A stretch of DNA of 64,000 nucleotides from Stappia taiwanensis (GTDB lineage: Bacteria > Pseudomonadota > Alphaproteobacteria > Rhizobiales > Stappiaceae): NCBI RefSeq assembly GCF_014635285.1, contig NZ_BMCR01000001.1, forward strand, positions 496,001 to 560,000, in the 5' to 3' direction. Position numbers and translations under genes: made by a program. Position 1 is the stretch's first letter. Every line of letters starts with the position of its first letter. Shown here piece after piece: positions 56,120 through 64,000 of the stretch. The notes beneath the pieces are model-generated. The model was not told the DNA's origin. It searched no databases and saw only the letters and a list, made by a program, of their open reading frames with translations.

Positions 56120-58003
56120 ATGGATTGCGAAGACGGCCTCTATCTTTCCGTTTATGCGCATGTCGACCGGCTCTGCCGCACCCGGAACATCCCTGTCCGC
56201 CACGATCAGAACATGGCCCTCTGGCGGAAGACGGGGGCACATGTAGAGCTCCTTAGATACTGGGAGTTTGAACGCTACTCGGGACAGAAGCACCATTCAG
56301 CCTCTTTCGTCGACCGGGCGCAGGCACTTGCCCTCGTTGATACCCTTCTGCTTGAGGCCGGCGTTCGGCGGGATCAGCTCATGGCCATCATCGGCACCCC
56401 GGGCCTGTCCACGCAAGACGACCGCCTGTTATGCCAGGAGGGCTTCAATCCCCATACGGCCGCGCATCTTTTCGGCGCGCTGTTGTTTGATACAGAACGC
56501 TATTTCCGCGGCGACATGATCGGCCTGGCGATGGACGGCGGCCCGGACGCGGTTCTGACCCGGCCCGGGATGGGAGACCCGATCTATGCCGGAGCGGTTG
56601 TCCGCCAAGGCAAGACGAAGCTGTTTCCGGTCCCCTCGCCCGGTCCTTTCTGGTCGGCGATGCGGACGGTGACCGGGATGGAAGAAGGATCGCTGATGGC
56701 GTTGGGCAGCGCCGCAACCGTTGAGCTTGTCGCTCCTCCCTCGCCTCCGCCCCTCGTCATGACAATGAGGGACTTCAAGGCGGCATTCGACTGGGTGCGA
56801 CAGCTCCACGAAGAGGTTTCCGCCCTGACCGCAGATGACCGCGAGACACGCCATACAGGCTTCGATCCGCGCTTCAGCGAAGCGGAGAACCGGATTTCCA
56901 TTCTGGCCAAGATCGTCCAGGCCCGATCCATCCAGCAGGTCTGCGACACGCTGAAGAAGATCATCCACACCGAGGGGCTGGATCCTGCCGCCACCACCCT
57001 CGCCATAAGCGGCGGGTTTGCGCTCAATTGCCGCGCCAATTCCCAGGTCATGCAGCATTTCGGTTTCGCCCGCTTTCAGGCGCCACCGGCGGTTAACGAC
57101 AGCGGTATCTCGCTGGGCTACGGATTGCTTTATTTCCTCCGGAAGATGCAGCGCTTCCACTTCAGGGGCGGACCGGCAGGCATGGGGGCGCTTGCGACCG
57201 CCCTCCCCCAGAACGATCCACCCGACCTCGATAGGATCCTGGATGATCTGATGGCCGGCCCGGTGGTCTGGATCGAGGGCGGCGCCGAAATGGGCCCCCG
57301 CGCCCTTGGCCACCGGAGCCTGCTGGGAGATCCGCGAAATCCGGCGGTGAAGGACCGGCTGAACCAGATCAAGCGGCGCCAATGGTGGCGACCGGTGGCG
57401 CCGGTCATTCTCGAAGAGCATGTCGATGCATGGTTCGAGAGGGCAGATCACTCTCCCTACATGCTACGCACCTTCACCCTTCGCCCCGAACGCGCCGCAC
57501 AGGTCCCGGCGATCTCTCATCTCGACCGGTCCGCGCGCATCCAGACACTGGCGCGCGACGAGGCGCCGAGGCTCTACGGCGTGCTCACCGCGTTTCATCA
57601 GCGGACCGGCGTGCCGATGGTGTGCAACACCTCGCTCAACGACAGGGGGGAACCCATCATCAACACGCAGGACGAAGCCCTTGCCTTTGCCCGGCGCCGG
57701 GGTGTTCGCATAGTCTATGTTGATGGCCGGCGCCATGAAGTGCCAGCGGATGGGATGGAGGATGCAAGCCCCCTCCCCGAACGACGGCACGCGGCGCTGT
57801 TCCGCCACGATGCCTCGCAGGACGACCGCCTGGAATGCGAAGAGAACCCGCACGGCCTCGACCGGACGGCTCTGGCCATGCACAGGTTCCTCCCCGCATT
57901 CCAAGCGCTCGACATCCGCGACAAGGCCGATGCGGAGCGCCTGCGCCGCCATTCCCGCCGCCTGGCAAGAACAGAGTTCCTGCCCTGGGAGCTTATCCTG
58001 TAG
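56120..58003 (+). CDS. Carbamoyltransferase (NodU/CmcH/TobZ family)
   Basis: A 627-residue O-carbamoyltransferase: carbamoyl phosphate and ATP form carbamoyladenylate, and the carbamoyl group goes to a hydroxyl of a sugar or natural product. Metal site His112-x3-His116, Ala-Met-Asp-Gly-Gly as the Asp ligand loop, Ile-Ser-Gly-Gly-Phe-Ala-Leu-Asn-Cys, Asp-Ser-Gly-Ile-Ser-Leu-Gly-Tyr, then the YrdC-like C-terminal part with Glu-Met-Gly-Pro-Arg-Ala-Leu-Gly-His-Arg-Ser, Trp-Arg-Pro-Val-Ala-Pro-Val-Ile-Leu and Cys-Asn-Thr-Ser-Leu-Asn-Asp-Arg-Gly-Glu-Pro. All active-site motifs look intact. It follows tRNA-Ser by 160 bases and its last 11 bases overlap the convergent P450 gene. Confidence 0.92.
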   Translation: MDCEDGLYLSVYAHVDRLCRTRNIPVRHDQNMALWRKTGAHVELLRYWEFERYSGQKHHSASFVDRAQALALVDTLLLEAGVRRDQLMAIIGTPGLSTQDDRLLCQEGFNPHTAAHLFGALLFDTERYFRGDMIGLAMDGGPDAVLTRPGMGDPIYAGAVVRQGKTKLFPVPSPGPFWSAMRTVTGMEEGSLMALGSAATVELVAPPSPPPLVMTMRDFKAAFDWVRQLHEEVSALTADDRETRHTGFDPRFSEAENRISILAKIVQARSIQQVCDTLKKIIHTEGLDPAATTLAISGGFALNCRANSQVMQHFGFARFQAPPAVNDSGISLGYGLLYFLRKMQRFHFRGGPAGMGALATALPQNDPPDLDRILDDLMAGPVVWIEGGAEMGPRALGHRSLLGDPRNPAVKDRLNQIKRRQWWRPVAPVILEEHVDAWFERADHSPYMLRTFTLRPERAAQVPAISHLDRSARIQTLARDEAPRLYGVLTAFHQRTGVPMVCNTSLNDRGEPIINTQDEALAFARRRGVRIVYVDGRRHEVPADGMEDASPLPERRHAALFRHDASQDDRLECEENPHGLDRTALAMHRFLPAFQALDIRDKADAERLRRHSRRLARTEFLPWELIL

Positions 58004-59297
58004 CGCCGGCCACCTGACTGAACCGGGGTGTCAACGCGCTTAACTCGACCTTCATATCGGCCGTGGGCGAGAGCACCAGCTTGCTGGTCAGCCCCATGCG
58101 GTCCGCCTCTGAGGTTGTCCAGGCGAACCGGTCGAGCAGCACCGCCAGAACCGTTGCCATCTCGTACATGACACTGCGCGCCGCCACACAGGTATGGCGC
58201 CCGGCGGCAAAAGGCAGGAACGCCATGGGATGCTTCAAGGGCCGCAGGAACCGTCCAGCATCGAAACTGTCCGGATCGTCCCACAAGCTCCGATGGCGAT
58301 GGACCGCGTAGATCGGAATGACAATCACGCTGCCTTGCGGAACCTTCCGGCCGCACAGTTCCGTCTCCTGCGCTGCTGTACGAACGGTGGCCGCAGACGG
58401 CGACAACAGCCGCATCGTCTCCCGGAACACCGCGAACAACGTCTTCATTGTCGTGATGGCATCCGTCGAAAGGCTTCCCGCCTCGGCCACCGCCTCGCGG
58501 ACTTCATGCCGGAGACGGGATTGCAGCTCCGGATCCTGCCCCAGGATCCAGAAACACCAGCTCATGGTCAGCGCCGTGGTTTCCTGTCCGGCATAAAGCA
58601 GGGCAAGCCGGTTGTCGTGCAGGTAAGGCTCCTCCAGCGGTCGCGGTCGCGGTGGGGTCGCGCCGGCCAGATCCACCCCGGCGATGGCCTCCGGGCCCGG
58701 GCCTCGGGCTTCACAAGCGACCGCCAGATCGTGGATATGCCGCATTGCTCCGCGCAGATCGCCAGCGTGCTGCATCCGCACCAACCCCTCCGCCATTCCC
58801 GGCAGATCGTACGGGGTCTCCCCCTCCGCCCCATCGCCGACCAGGGTGCGGTAGACGACATCGACGGAAATCGCCGTGAAGAAGCGCTCGATACCGTCGA
58901 CCGGAGAGCTGGCGCAGGCCTGCAAGGTCACATGCCGCGCAACCTCGACCAGCAGCGCCCACCGGCTGCTATGGAACAGGGGATTGATCGCCCGGCGGAT
59001 TGGCAACCAGTCCTGATCATTGGCGGCGAAGATCGTTCCCGTGCCCGTTTCACGGGCGGCGGAATGACGATAGATCGGCAGCCACTTGGGAAACTCCGCT
59101 TCCCTTTCGACGATCACCCGCTTGATTTCCTCCGGCGCCGCCAGCAACGCCACGGTCTTGCCCGCCTTCTCGCCGATGCAAAGGGGCTCGTCCAGAATTT
59201 CCGCCGGCCAATTCGTCTCCGGAGACCGACATGCCCTGATCGGCGACCCAAGGCTCGCCTTGGTTCCGTTCAGCGCGAGCTTCGGCACATGGATCAT
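57993..59297 (-). CDS. Cytochrome P450
   Basis: A 434-residue heme monooxygenase. I-helix Ala-Gly-Gln-Glu-Thr-Thr, Glu-x-x-Arg as Arg-Glu-Thr-Met-Arg-Leu, and heme-binding Phe-Ala-Ala-Gly-Arg-His-Thr-Cys with the ligand Cys at about residue 370. No membrane anchor is seen, so it is probably soluble and needs a ferredoxin partner, not encoded nearby. The ATG at 59297 shares one base with the stop of the radical SAM gene (TGATG), so the two are coupled; a TTG at 59300 is possible. It likely hydroxylates the product of the cluster, perhaps making the hydroxyl that the convergent carbamoyltransferase uses. Confidence 0.93.
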   Translation of the reverse strand: MIHVPKLALNGTKASLGSPIRACRSPETNWPAEILDEPLCIGEKAGKTVALLAAPEEIKRVIVEREAEFPKWLPIYRHSAARETGTGTIFAANDQDWLPIRRAINPLFHSSRWALLVEVARHVTLQACASSPVDGIERFFTAISVDVVYRTLVGDGAEGETPYDLPGMAEGLVRMQHAGDLRGAMRHIHDLAVACEARGPGPEAIAGVDLAGATPPRPRPLEEPYLHDNRLALLYAGQETTALTMSWCFWILGQDPELQSRLRHEVREAVAEAGSLSTDAITTMKTLFAVFRETMRLLSPSAATVRTAAQETELCGRKVPQGSVIVIPIYAVHRHRSLWDDPDSFDAGRFLRPLKHPMAFLPFAAGRHTCVAARSVMYEMATVLAVLLDRFAWTTSEADRMGLTSKLVLSPTADMKVELSALTPRFSQVAGATG

Positions 59298-60484
59298 CAA
59301 CTGGCCTCGAATGGGTAGGGAAAGAGGAAGATCTGGCCAACGGTCTCGATCATGCGCAACCAGCCTTCAAAGGAGGACGCGCCTGCCAGATGTTTTTCCG
59401 TCGGCCGGAAGAGCGTTGACCACCCGCCGCTGTAGAGGCGGCAATGGGTGCAATCCACATCAGGGGTGCAGCATTTCACCTGCCTGGCCGTGCCGGAGGC
59501 ATCGAAATACCGCAAGGGCTCGCGAATGCGTGAACCGCAGTTTTCCGCAAGACCGCTTTCCGGGTCCATTTCATAAAGCGGCCCCGGCTTGGTGATCAGG
59601 TCGCAATATTCTTCCGCAAACAGCACCGTTCCGGGAAACCGTTGCATCGCGCTGCGAATAGACTCTGATGCCTTCTTCAGGTCGTCATCGGAAAATACCG
59701 GCCGCGTCCGAGTTGGCCCGAGACGAAAATAACTCGAATCCGCCGGAGCCCCCTTGTCGAGCTTCTCCAGATACGTCTTCGTCGGCGAGAACATCGAGAA
59801 GGTGACCTTCAGGCCATGGTCTTCACTTGCCTGCACCACATCATTGATGTCGTCCAAGTTCCACGGAGACAGGGTGAACAGCATGATGGCACGCGGATCG
59901 CCTGCATAGTTCCGCATTGCCTTGCGCAAAACCGATCCACCGCGCAGCACCGCATCGTCGGTTTCGTTACCCCAGACGGAAACGCCAATACGAAACCGGA
60001 CCTCATCCGGGATACGGATCGTTCCGTTCGTACCTATCTTTCCGAAGCGGATGTTGCGCGATGCTGCTTTCAGCCGCTCGGGATAGAGCGCCGGCTCGGC
60101 GCCGACGAGATAGGCCATCGACACGCCGCGTTCGCGTTCGCCCGCGAAGAACGTGCTCCACGCCGTCTCACTCATCTCCGCGCTCGCGGACTTGCGGGCG
60201 GCATCCTCGAAATAATAGCAGCCCTCGCACCAGAGATTGCACTTCTGGCTGACCTCATAAAAACTCGGACGTCGGAATGCGCGAATAATCCGCCGGGCGT
60301 CCCCATAGCGCTGTTCCAACCCCGGATAGTCGCGGACAATCTCCCGGATCCGCCCCTGGATATAGCGCGCCTGAGCCGCTGTCGTATCCACGCTCGCGGC
60401 GCGGCGGGTGCGATCCGCAACCTTGCGCGGCGTCCCGAGAGCATCACGCTTGCGGCGTGTGTCGTCTGGCTGTTCGTGGGTCAC
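59297..60484 (-). CDS. Radical SAM protein with C-terminal Cys cluster
   Basis: A 395-residue radical S-adenosylmethionine enzyme. The 4Fe-4S site is Cys82-x3-Cys86-x2-Cys89 in Lys-Cys-Asn-Leu-Trp-Cys-Glu-Gly-Cys-Tyr-Tyr. A second group of cysteines at 316, 338, 339, 345 and 348 (ending Asp-Cys-Thr-His-Cys) suggests a SPASM- or twitch-like auxiliary cluster. The first 70 residues form a basic, helical extension. Substrate unknown: no precursor peptide gene was found in the 358-base gap upstream. It is the first gene of the pair with the P450; a good promoter lies about 80-110 bases upstream. Confidence 0.88.
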   Translation of the reverse strand: MTHEQPDDTRRKRDALGTPRKVADRTRRAASVDTTAAQARYIQGRIREIVRDYPGLEQRYGDARRIIRAFRRPSFYEVSQKCNLWCEGCYYFEDAARKSASAEMSETAWSTFFAGERERGVSMAYLVGAEPALYPERLKAASRNIRFGKIGTNGTIRIPDEVRFRIGVSVWGNETDDAVLRGGSVLRKAMRNYAGDPRAIMLFTLSPWNLDDINDVVQASEDHGLKVTFSMFSPTKTYLEKLDKGAPADSSYFRLGPTRTRPVFSDDDLKKASESIRSAMQRFPGTVLFAEEYCDLITKPGPLYEMDPESGLAENCGSRIREPLRYFDASGTARQVKCCTPDVDCTHCRLYSGGWSTLFRPTEKHLAGASSFEGWLRMIETVGQIFLFPYPFEAS

Positions 60485-60842
60485 TTATGGATGATCCCAA
60501 AGAGTGTGTATCGTCGACCGACGTACCCAGACACATAGGAGCGTTCGCTCATCCAGTCACCACATCTTATACTTATACGTGTACTGATGTCACGTGCATT
60601 CATTAGATTGATCTCAGCAACATTGGTAACGGCGTGACATGGATCAGGGGTCAAAGCGACAGGTTGGCGGGGCTAGCGCCGAGGTTACGGTGCACGAAAC
60701 CTGAAGGACCGGACGCATGATCGTGTGGCGCAGAGCGCGCATCCAAACCAATACGACAGATGAGCAGCAGAGGGCGTGACGATTACCACACCTCTTCCAC
60801 TGTTAAAAATATCAATAATCGCCCCATCAACAAGAAACCGAC
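60485..60842 (-). other. Gap between the TPR-acyltransferase gene and the radical SAM gene
   Basis: 358 bases without a supported gene. It is more AT-rich than the flanks, holds the radical SAM promoter, and shows no terminator that I would defend for the gene upstream, whose stop is at 60843. Short open frames on both strands lack ribosome sites. Confidence 0.4.
60566..60593 (-). promoter_or_regulatory. Sigma-70-type promoter for the radical SAM-P450 pair
   Basis: On the minus strand: GTGACA (60588-60593) as -35, a 16-base spacer and TATAAG (60566-60571) as -10. Start would be near 60559, giving a leader of about 75 bases to the ATG at 60484. A CACGTG palindrome overlaps the -35 side. Confidence 0.45.
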
Positions 60843-63800
60843 TCAGCGGCGATCCGCCGCTTGCCTCGTCCCGCAACCGCGGAACAACTCTTCGAGGAGC
60901 CCGGCTCCAAGGCAAAGATTTTCCGGGCTGGATTGCAAGGTCGCTTCCACGAGCTTGCCATAGGCCCCGATCCACTGTTTGATCCACGCCTCGCGATCAA
61001 GGGAGTAGTCGGCATCCGGCAGACGGACCAGTTCGATCCGGATTCGGCCGTCGGCAAGATAGGATTGCACCCAGTAGCTCGGAAGGTTCATCTTCCAGGC
61101 AAGCTTGGGAAGAAAACTTGGCACGCGTAGCGGCGCGAAATCAAAGACCTGAAGCTCTGTGGTATTGGCTGCCAGGGCTTTTTCGTCCATGCTGGCAGCT
61201 CCCGGTAGCACCTGATCCAGAGTGGCTGCAACCGGAGAGCCCGCGCGAACTGCGCGGAGCAATTCGCGCGTCGAAGCCATATCAGCCCCCAACCGCAATG
61301 CAGCCCTCGTGACCAGATGATCGCGTCGCAACTGCGCGTGAGCAGACGCCACACGAAGCTTCGGGAACGATTGCAGAAGCCGCCATACGACTGCGTTGGG
61401 CCCCTGATGTGTGCCAGCCACCAGAAACGGTCCCGACCGTCGCTCGTGTTTTTCCAGAACGCCTATGTCGGGAAAATCAATCAGGTCAGCAAGTTCATCC
61501 AGTTTCTCCGGGTACTCCGTATAGCAATGAGAGACGGCCTGTCGGACAGTCATTCCCTTGAGGATCTGCTTCAACCAATGTTCGTAGGCGCCATCGGGTG
61601 GAGATGAAATCCGTCGTGCAATCGCAACGTCTTCGGGATGGAGACGCATGGGCCGGAGGCCATCCCCTCGCAGGATCGCTTTCAGAGAAGGCCCTCCTGC
61701 TGCCGAAGAGATGTTCTCTGGGATATCTTCGACGTCGTTTTGTTTAAGAAACCCATGTTGGATGGAGACAAAATAATGCCTGTTCGCAGCTGTTAAATTC
61801 TTGAGAGACAATGCCGCATCCACGGTTCTGGCGAGAGCAGGCCCGTCATTGCGCAGCATCTGCAATACACACATGCGTCTCAGGAATTGCTCCTTTACGT
61901 GAAGCGCCGGCGCCGTGACGATCGCCTCCTCAAGCCTTGGCAGCAATGCGTCGGCCTCGGTGCGCCGACCGTCCATGACAAGCTTGCCTGCCAAGTCGAA
62001 AAGATGGGGCGCCCGAAGCTCGGGGAAGCCCCGCACCAGATCAAGGCAACGATCGAGCTTGTTGATCCGGAGAAGAAACTGGAAAAGATAGCCGAGGACC
62101 TCGACCGAGTTCGGGTTTTCCCGCAAGAATCCCACGAGAATGACAGCTACGCCGCCGAAATCCAGGTTGAATTGCCGTCTTCTGGCGCGTGCGATCGCGA
62201 ACGCGCTCGATCCTTTAAGGCCCCCCAGAAGATCGCTTTCAAGCGTCGAAAGATCAACCGGGGCTGCGGGGAGTTCGCAGCAAGCCAAATAGAATGACAG
62301 CTTGGCATCGAGGCTGTCCGGAAAGTCGTCAACCCAGCTTCTGGAAAGGTCGATAGCCTTTGAAATCTCCCCATACTGCAAGCAGAGGAGAACTTGCTGC
62401 CTACGGCCGTTGTTATCGAGAACCGGTGTGCCGATGAAGCGTCGAAAAACCCCAATAGCGCTGTCGTAGCACCAGTTTTGCACCAGAGCATCGATCAGCC
62501 TTTGGGCGACGACAGAGGACTGAGGGACTTGCCGGAATAGGGCCTGCAGTTGCTCGACCGTACCTTCCCGGTCGCTTGTTTGGGCGAGGATGTCCGCTCT
62601 CTGATTGAGCAGCTGGGTATCATCGGAAAAGATACTCAACGCTCGGGAATTCGTTGCGAGTGCCTCCTCGACATCGCCACAGGATAGGCAGTGTCCCGCG
62701 AGTTGTATCAACGCCACCCGGTTGCGGGGCTCCGTGGCCAACACAGCGTCGAGCAGCGACCTGCTTTCCTCATGCGCACCAGCGAGGCGCAGGGAGATTG
62801 CGAGCTGCAGCCGGGCTTCGACGTACTCCGGATGTTGTGCGGCAAATTCCCGCAAATGCGCCACGCTCTCATCCAACCGCTGCGCTTGACGCAGCAAGAT
62901 TCCTTGCTTGACCTTCAGGTCGAGATGATCGGGGAAAAGCGCCTGTACCACGCCCAATGCGTCCAGCGCCTCGGCAAACTGCTGCCGGTGCGCAAGCGTA
63001 TCGACCTTGGCGACCAGTGTCGCCCGTTGCCGGGGCTCAATCTCAAGTACGGCGTCGAGCAGCGCCGCGCTTTCGTCACAGGCACCGGCGAGGCTTAAAG
63101 AGACTGCGAGCTGCAACCGGGCGTCGACACGCTCCGGATGCTGCGCGACAAGGTCCCGCAAATGCGCCACGCTCGCATCAAGCCGCAGTGCCTGCCGCAG
63201 CAGGACGCCGCGCTTGATCTCAAGATCAAGCTGATCCGGATAGAGCCCCCGTGCGACATCCAGCGCAGCCAAGGCCTTCGCGAACTGCTGCCGGTACGCC
63301 AAAGTATCGACCCTGGCGTTCAGCGCCGCCCGATGGCCAGGCTCTGCGGCAAGGACAGAATCCAACACCGCAAGGCTTTCATCATGCATACCAATGAGAC
63401 GCAGCGAGACGGCAAGCTGCACCTGGGCAGCGCCGTGCTTCGGATACCGCGCAACAAGCGCCCGCAAATGCCCCACGCTTGCATCCAGCTGCCGTGCCTG
63501 GCGCAGCAGAACGCCCCGCTTGATCTCAAGATCGAGCTGATCCGGATAGAGCCCCCGCACGGCATCCAGCGAAGCCAAGGCCTCAGCAAACCTCTGCCGG
63601 TGCGCCAGAGTGTCGACCTTGCCCACCAACGCCGCCCGATTTTCGGGGGCCCCCTCAAGGACAGCGTCGAGCAAGGTCAGGCTTTCCTCATACGCACCGA
63701 CAAGGCACAGCGAAGCGGCAAGCTGCAGCCGGCCCCGGACATTCTCGGGATCTTGCGCCATCAGCGCACGAAAATGCGCCACGCTTGCCTCGAGCTGCTG

Positions 63801-63920
63801 TGCCTGGCGCAGCAAAACGCCTTTTTCTATTTCCTGTTTGCTCACGTTGCCGCCGGTTTTTATCTGAGAGTCCTCTTCTCTCCCAGAGCAGACGGTCACT
63901 GTCAAGTTGCTATAAATCAT
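60843..63920 (-). CDS. TPR-repeat protein with a C-terminal lysophospholipid-acyltransferase-like domain
   Basis: 1025 residues, cytoplasmic by lack of a signal. Residues 30-437 are four 102-residue repeats, each three 34-residue TPRs (starting Glu-Ile-Lys-Arg-Gly-Val-Leu-Leu-Arg-Gln). Residues 440-800 are helical, TPR-like and diverged. Residues about 828-1010 resemble LpxL-type acyltransferases: Gly-Pro-Phe-Leu-Val-Ala-Gly-Thr-His-Gln-Gly-Pro, Ala-Ala-Thr-Leu-Asp-Gln, then a Phe-Ala-Pro-Leu-Arg-Val-Pro segment. The catalytic His-x4-Asp/Glu is not clear (His-Gln-Gly-Pro-Asn-Ala). The ATG at 63920 lacks a ribosome site; a GTG at residue 26 is the alternative. The gene starts 80 bases from the window edge, and its own promoter may lie there. 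GC content seems lower than average. Confidence 0.75.
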   Translation of the reverse strand: MIYSNLTVTVCSGREEDSQIKTGGNVSKQEIEKGVLLRQAQQLEASVAHFRALMAQDPENVRGRLQLAASLCLVGAYEESLTLLDAVLEGAPENRAALVGKVDTLAHRQRFAEALASLDAVRGLYPDQLDLEIKRGVLLRQARQLDASVGHLRALVARYPKHGAAQVQLAVSLRLIGMHDESLAVLDSVLAAEPGHRAALNARVDTLAYRQQFAKALAALDVARGLYPDQLDLEIKRGVLLRQALRLDASVAHLRDLVAQHPERVDARLQLAVSLSLAGACDESAALLDAVLEIEPRQRATLVAKVDTLAHRQQFAEALDALGVVQALFPDHLDLKVKQGILLRQAQRLDESVAHLREFAAQHPEYVEARLQLAISLRLAGAHEESRSLLDAVLATEPRNRVALIQLAGHCLSCGDVEEALATNSRALSIFSDDTQLLNQRADILAQTSDREGTVEQLQALFRQVPQSSVVAQRLIDALVQNWCYDSAIGVFRRFIGTPVLDNNGRRQQVLLCLQYGEISKAIDLSRSWVDDFPDSLDAKLSFYLACCELPAAPVDLSTLESDLLGGLKGSSAFAIARARRRQFNLDFGGVAVILVGFLRENPNSVEVLGYLFQFLLRINKLDRCLDLVRGFPELRAPHLFDLAGKLVMDGRRTEADALLPRLEEAIVTAPALHVKEQFLRRMCVLQMLRNDGPALARTVDAALSLKNLTAANRHYFVSIQHGFLKQNDVEDIPENISSAAGGPSLKAILRGDGLRPMRLHPEDVAIARRISSPPDGAYEHWLKQILKGMTVRQAVSHCYTEYPEKLDELADLIDFPDIGVLEKHERRSGPFLVAGTHQGPNAVVWRLLQSFPKLRVASAHAQLRRDHLVTRAALRLGADMASTRELLRAVRAGSPVAATLDQVLPGAASMDEKALAANTTELQVFDFAPLRVPSFLPKLAWKMNLPSYWVQSYLADGRIRIELVRLPDADYSLDREAWIKQWIGAYGKLVEATLQSSPENLCLGAGLLEELFRGCGTRQAADRR
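62610..63833 (-). repeat. 306-bp tandem repeat (four units) inside the TPR gene
   Basis: Units at 63833-63528, 63527-63222, 63221-62916 and a more diverged 62915-62610 encode the 102-residue repeat. Units 1-3 keep near-identical blocks such as Gly-Leu-Tyr-Pro-Asp-Gln-Leu-Asp-Leu at their ends, pointing to recent tandem duplication. Confidence 0.9.
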
Positions 63921-64000
63921 AGAGAAACCGCTGAGGTTGCGCGAGAAAACCTGCTGAAACCGGCAATGACTGGAAGACGCACCCCTTGATTTTCAGCGCG

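Noticed and set aside
56120-60484. Saxitoxin-like or aminoglycoside pathway
   Set aside because: Carbamoyltransferase and P450 alone are not specific; the scaffold-forming genes of those pathways are absent.
60485-60842. Precursor peptide gene for the radical SAM enzyme (RiPP)
   Set aside because: Small open frames exist on both strands but none has a ribosome site and a plausible leader-core layout.
62610-63833. CRISPR-like repetition
   Set aside because: The 306-bp units are in frame and encode TPRs; there are no short repeats with unique spacers.

Overview
The window is GC-rich bacterial chromosome, densely coding on both strands, and reads as an alphaproteobacterium, most likely a member of the Hyphomicrobiales (Rhizobiales). 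Support comes from gene content: an IalB-family protein, a bacterial phosphatidylcholine synthase, the block dacC-like/tmk/holB/metG/tatD/MBL hydrolase, kdsA next to enolase, and xdhABC beside a BMP-type nucleoside importer. The species cannot be named from the sequence alone.

Layout. 0.1-6.0 kb: a complete dipeptide/oligopeptide-type ABC importer (Tat-exported binding protein, two permeases, one fused double ATPase), then a PNPOx-like flavoprotein. 6.7-7.7 kb: a TDT/SLAC1-type transporter, divergent from glmU. 9.4-13.9 kb: sugar-nucleotide and envelope precursor genes (UDP-glucuronate 4-epimerase, galU, kdsA) plus enolase; the galU/kdsA divergent gap contains a poly-C/poly-G inverted repeat. 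13.9-19.5 kb: a DsbA/FrnE-type oxidoreductase, then a three-gene unit of a YejA-like binding protein, a degenerate adenylate-forming enzyme and a degenerate receiver/GGDEF-like protein. 19.9-32.6 kb: mixed housekeeping and metabolic genes (IalB, HspQ, a Chloroflexus-type malyl-CoA lyase, LpxL-like acyltransferase, AEC transporter, CaiB/BaiF CoA transferase, UbiH-type hydroxylase, DUF2182 protein, phosphatidylcholine synthase, TerC, quinone oxidoreductase, LysR regulator).

32.9-42.8 kb is a compact purine unit: HIU hydrolase, xanthine dehydrogenase XdhA/XdhB, its maturation factor XdhC, and a four-gene BMP-type purine/nucleoside ABC importer. It should couple purine uptake to oxidation through xanthine and urate. 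It is followed by an M20 peptidase-like protein, a membrane diguanylate cyclase and a lower-GC orphan membrane protein. 47-54 kb is a minus-strand housekeeping unit: a carboxypeptidase-like protein that has lost its catalytic motifs, tmk, holB, metG, tatD, an MBL hydrolase and recX, several joined by 1-4 base overlaps. RlpA follows upstream.

From 55.3 kb the character changes. A gene-free 0.6 kb gap holds a near-ideal TGTGA-N6-TCACA site placed for class II activation of a short, three-hairpin transcript with an intrinsic terminator: a candidate small RNA. Next is tRNA-Ser(UGA). After it lies an unusual set that looks like an uncharacterised biosynthetic locus: a NodU/CmcH/TobZ-type O-carbamoyltransferase, a cytochrome P450, a radical SAM enzyme translationally coupled to the P450, and a 1025-residue protein made of four 102-residue (3 x TPR) repeats, a helical middle and a C-terminal lysophospholipid-acyltransferase-like domain. 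The locus may continue past the right edge.
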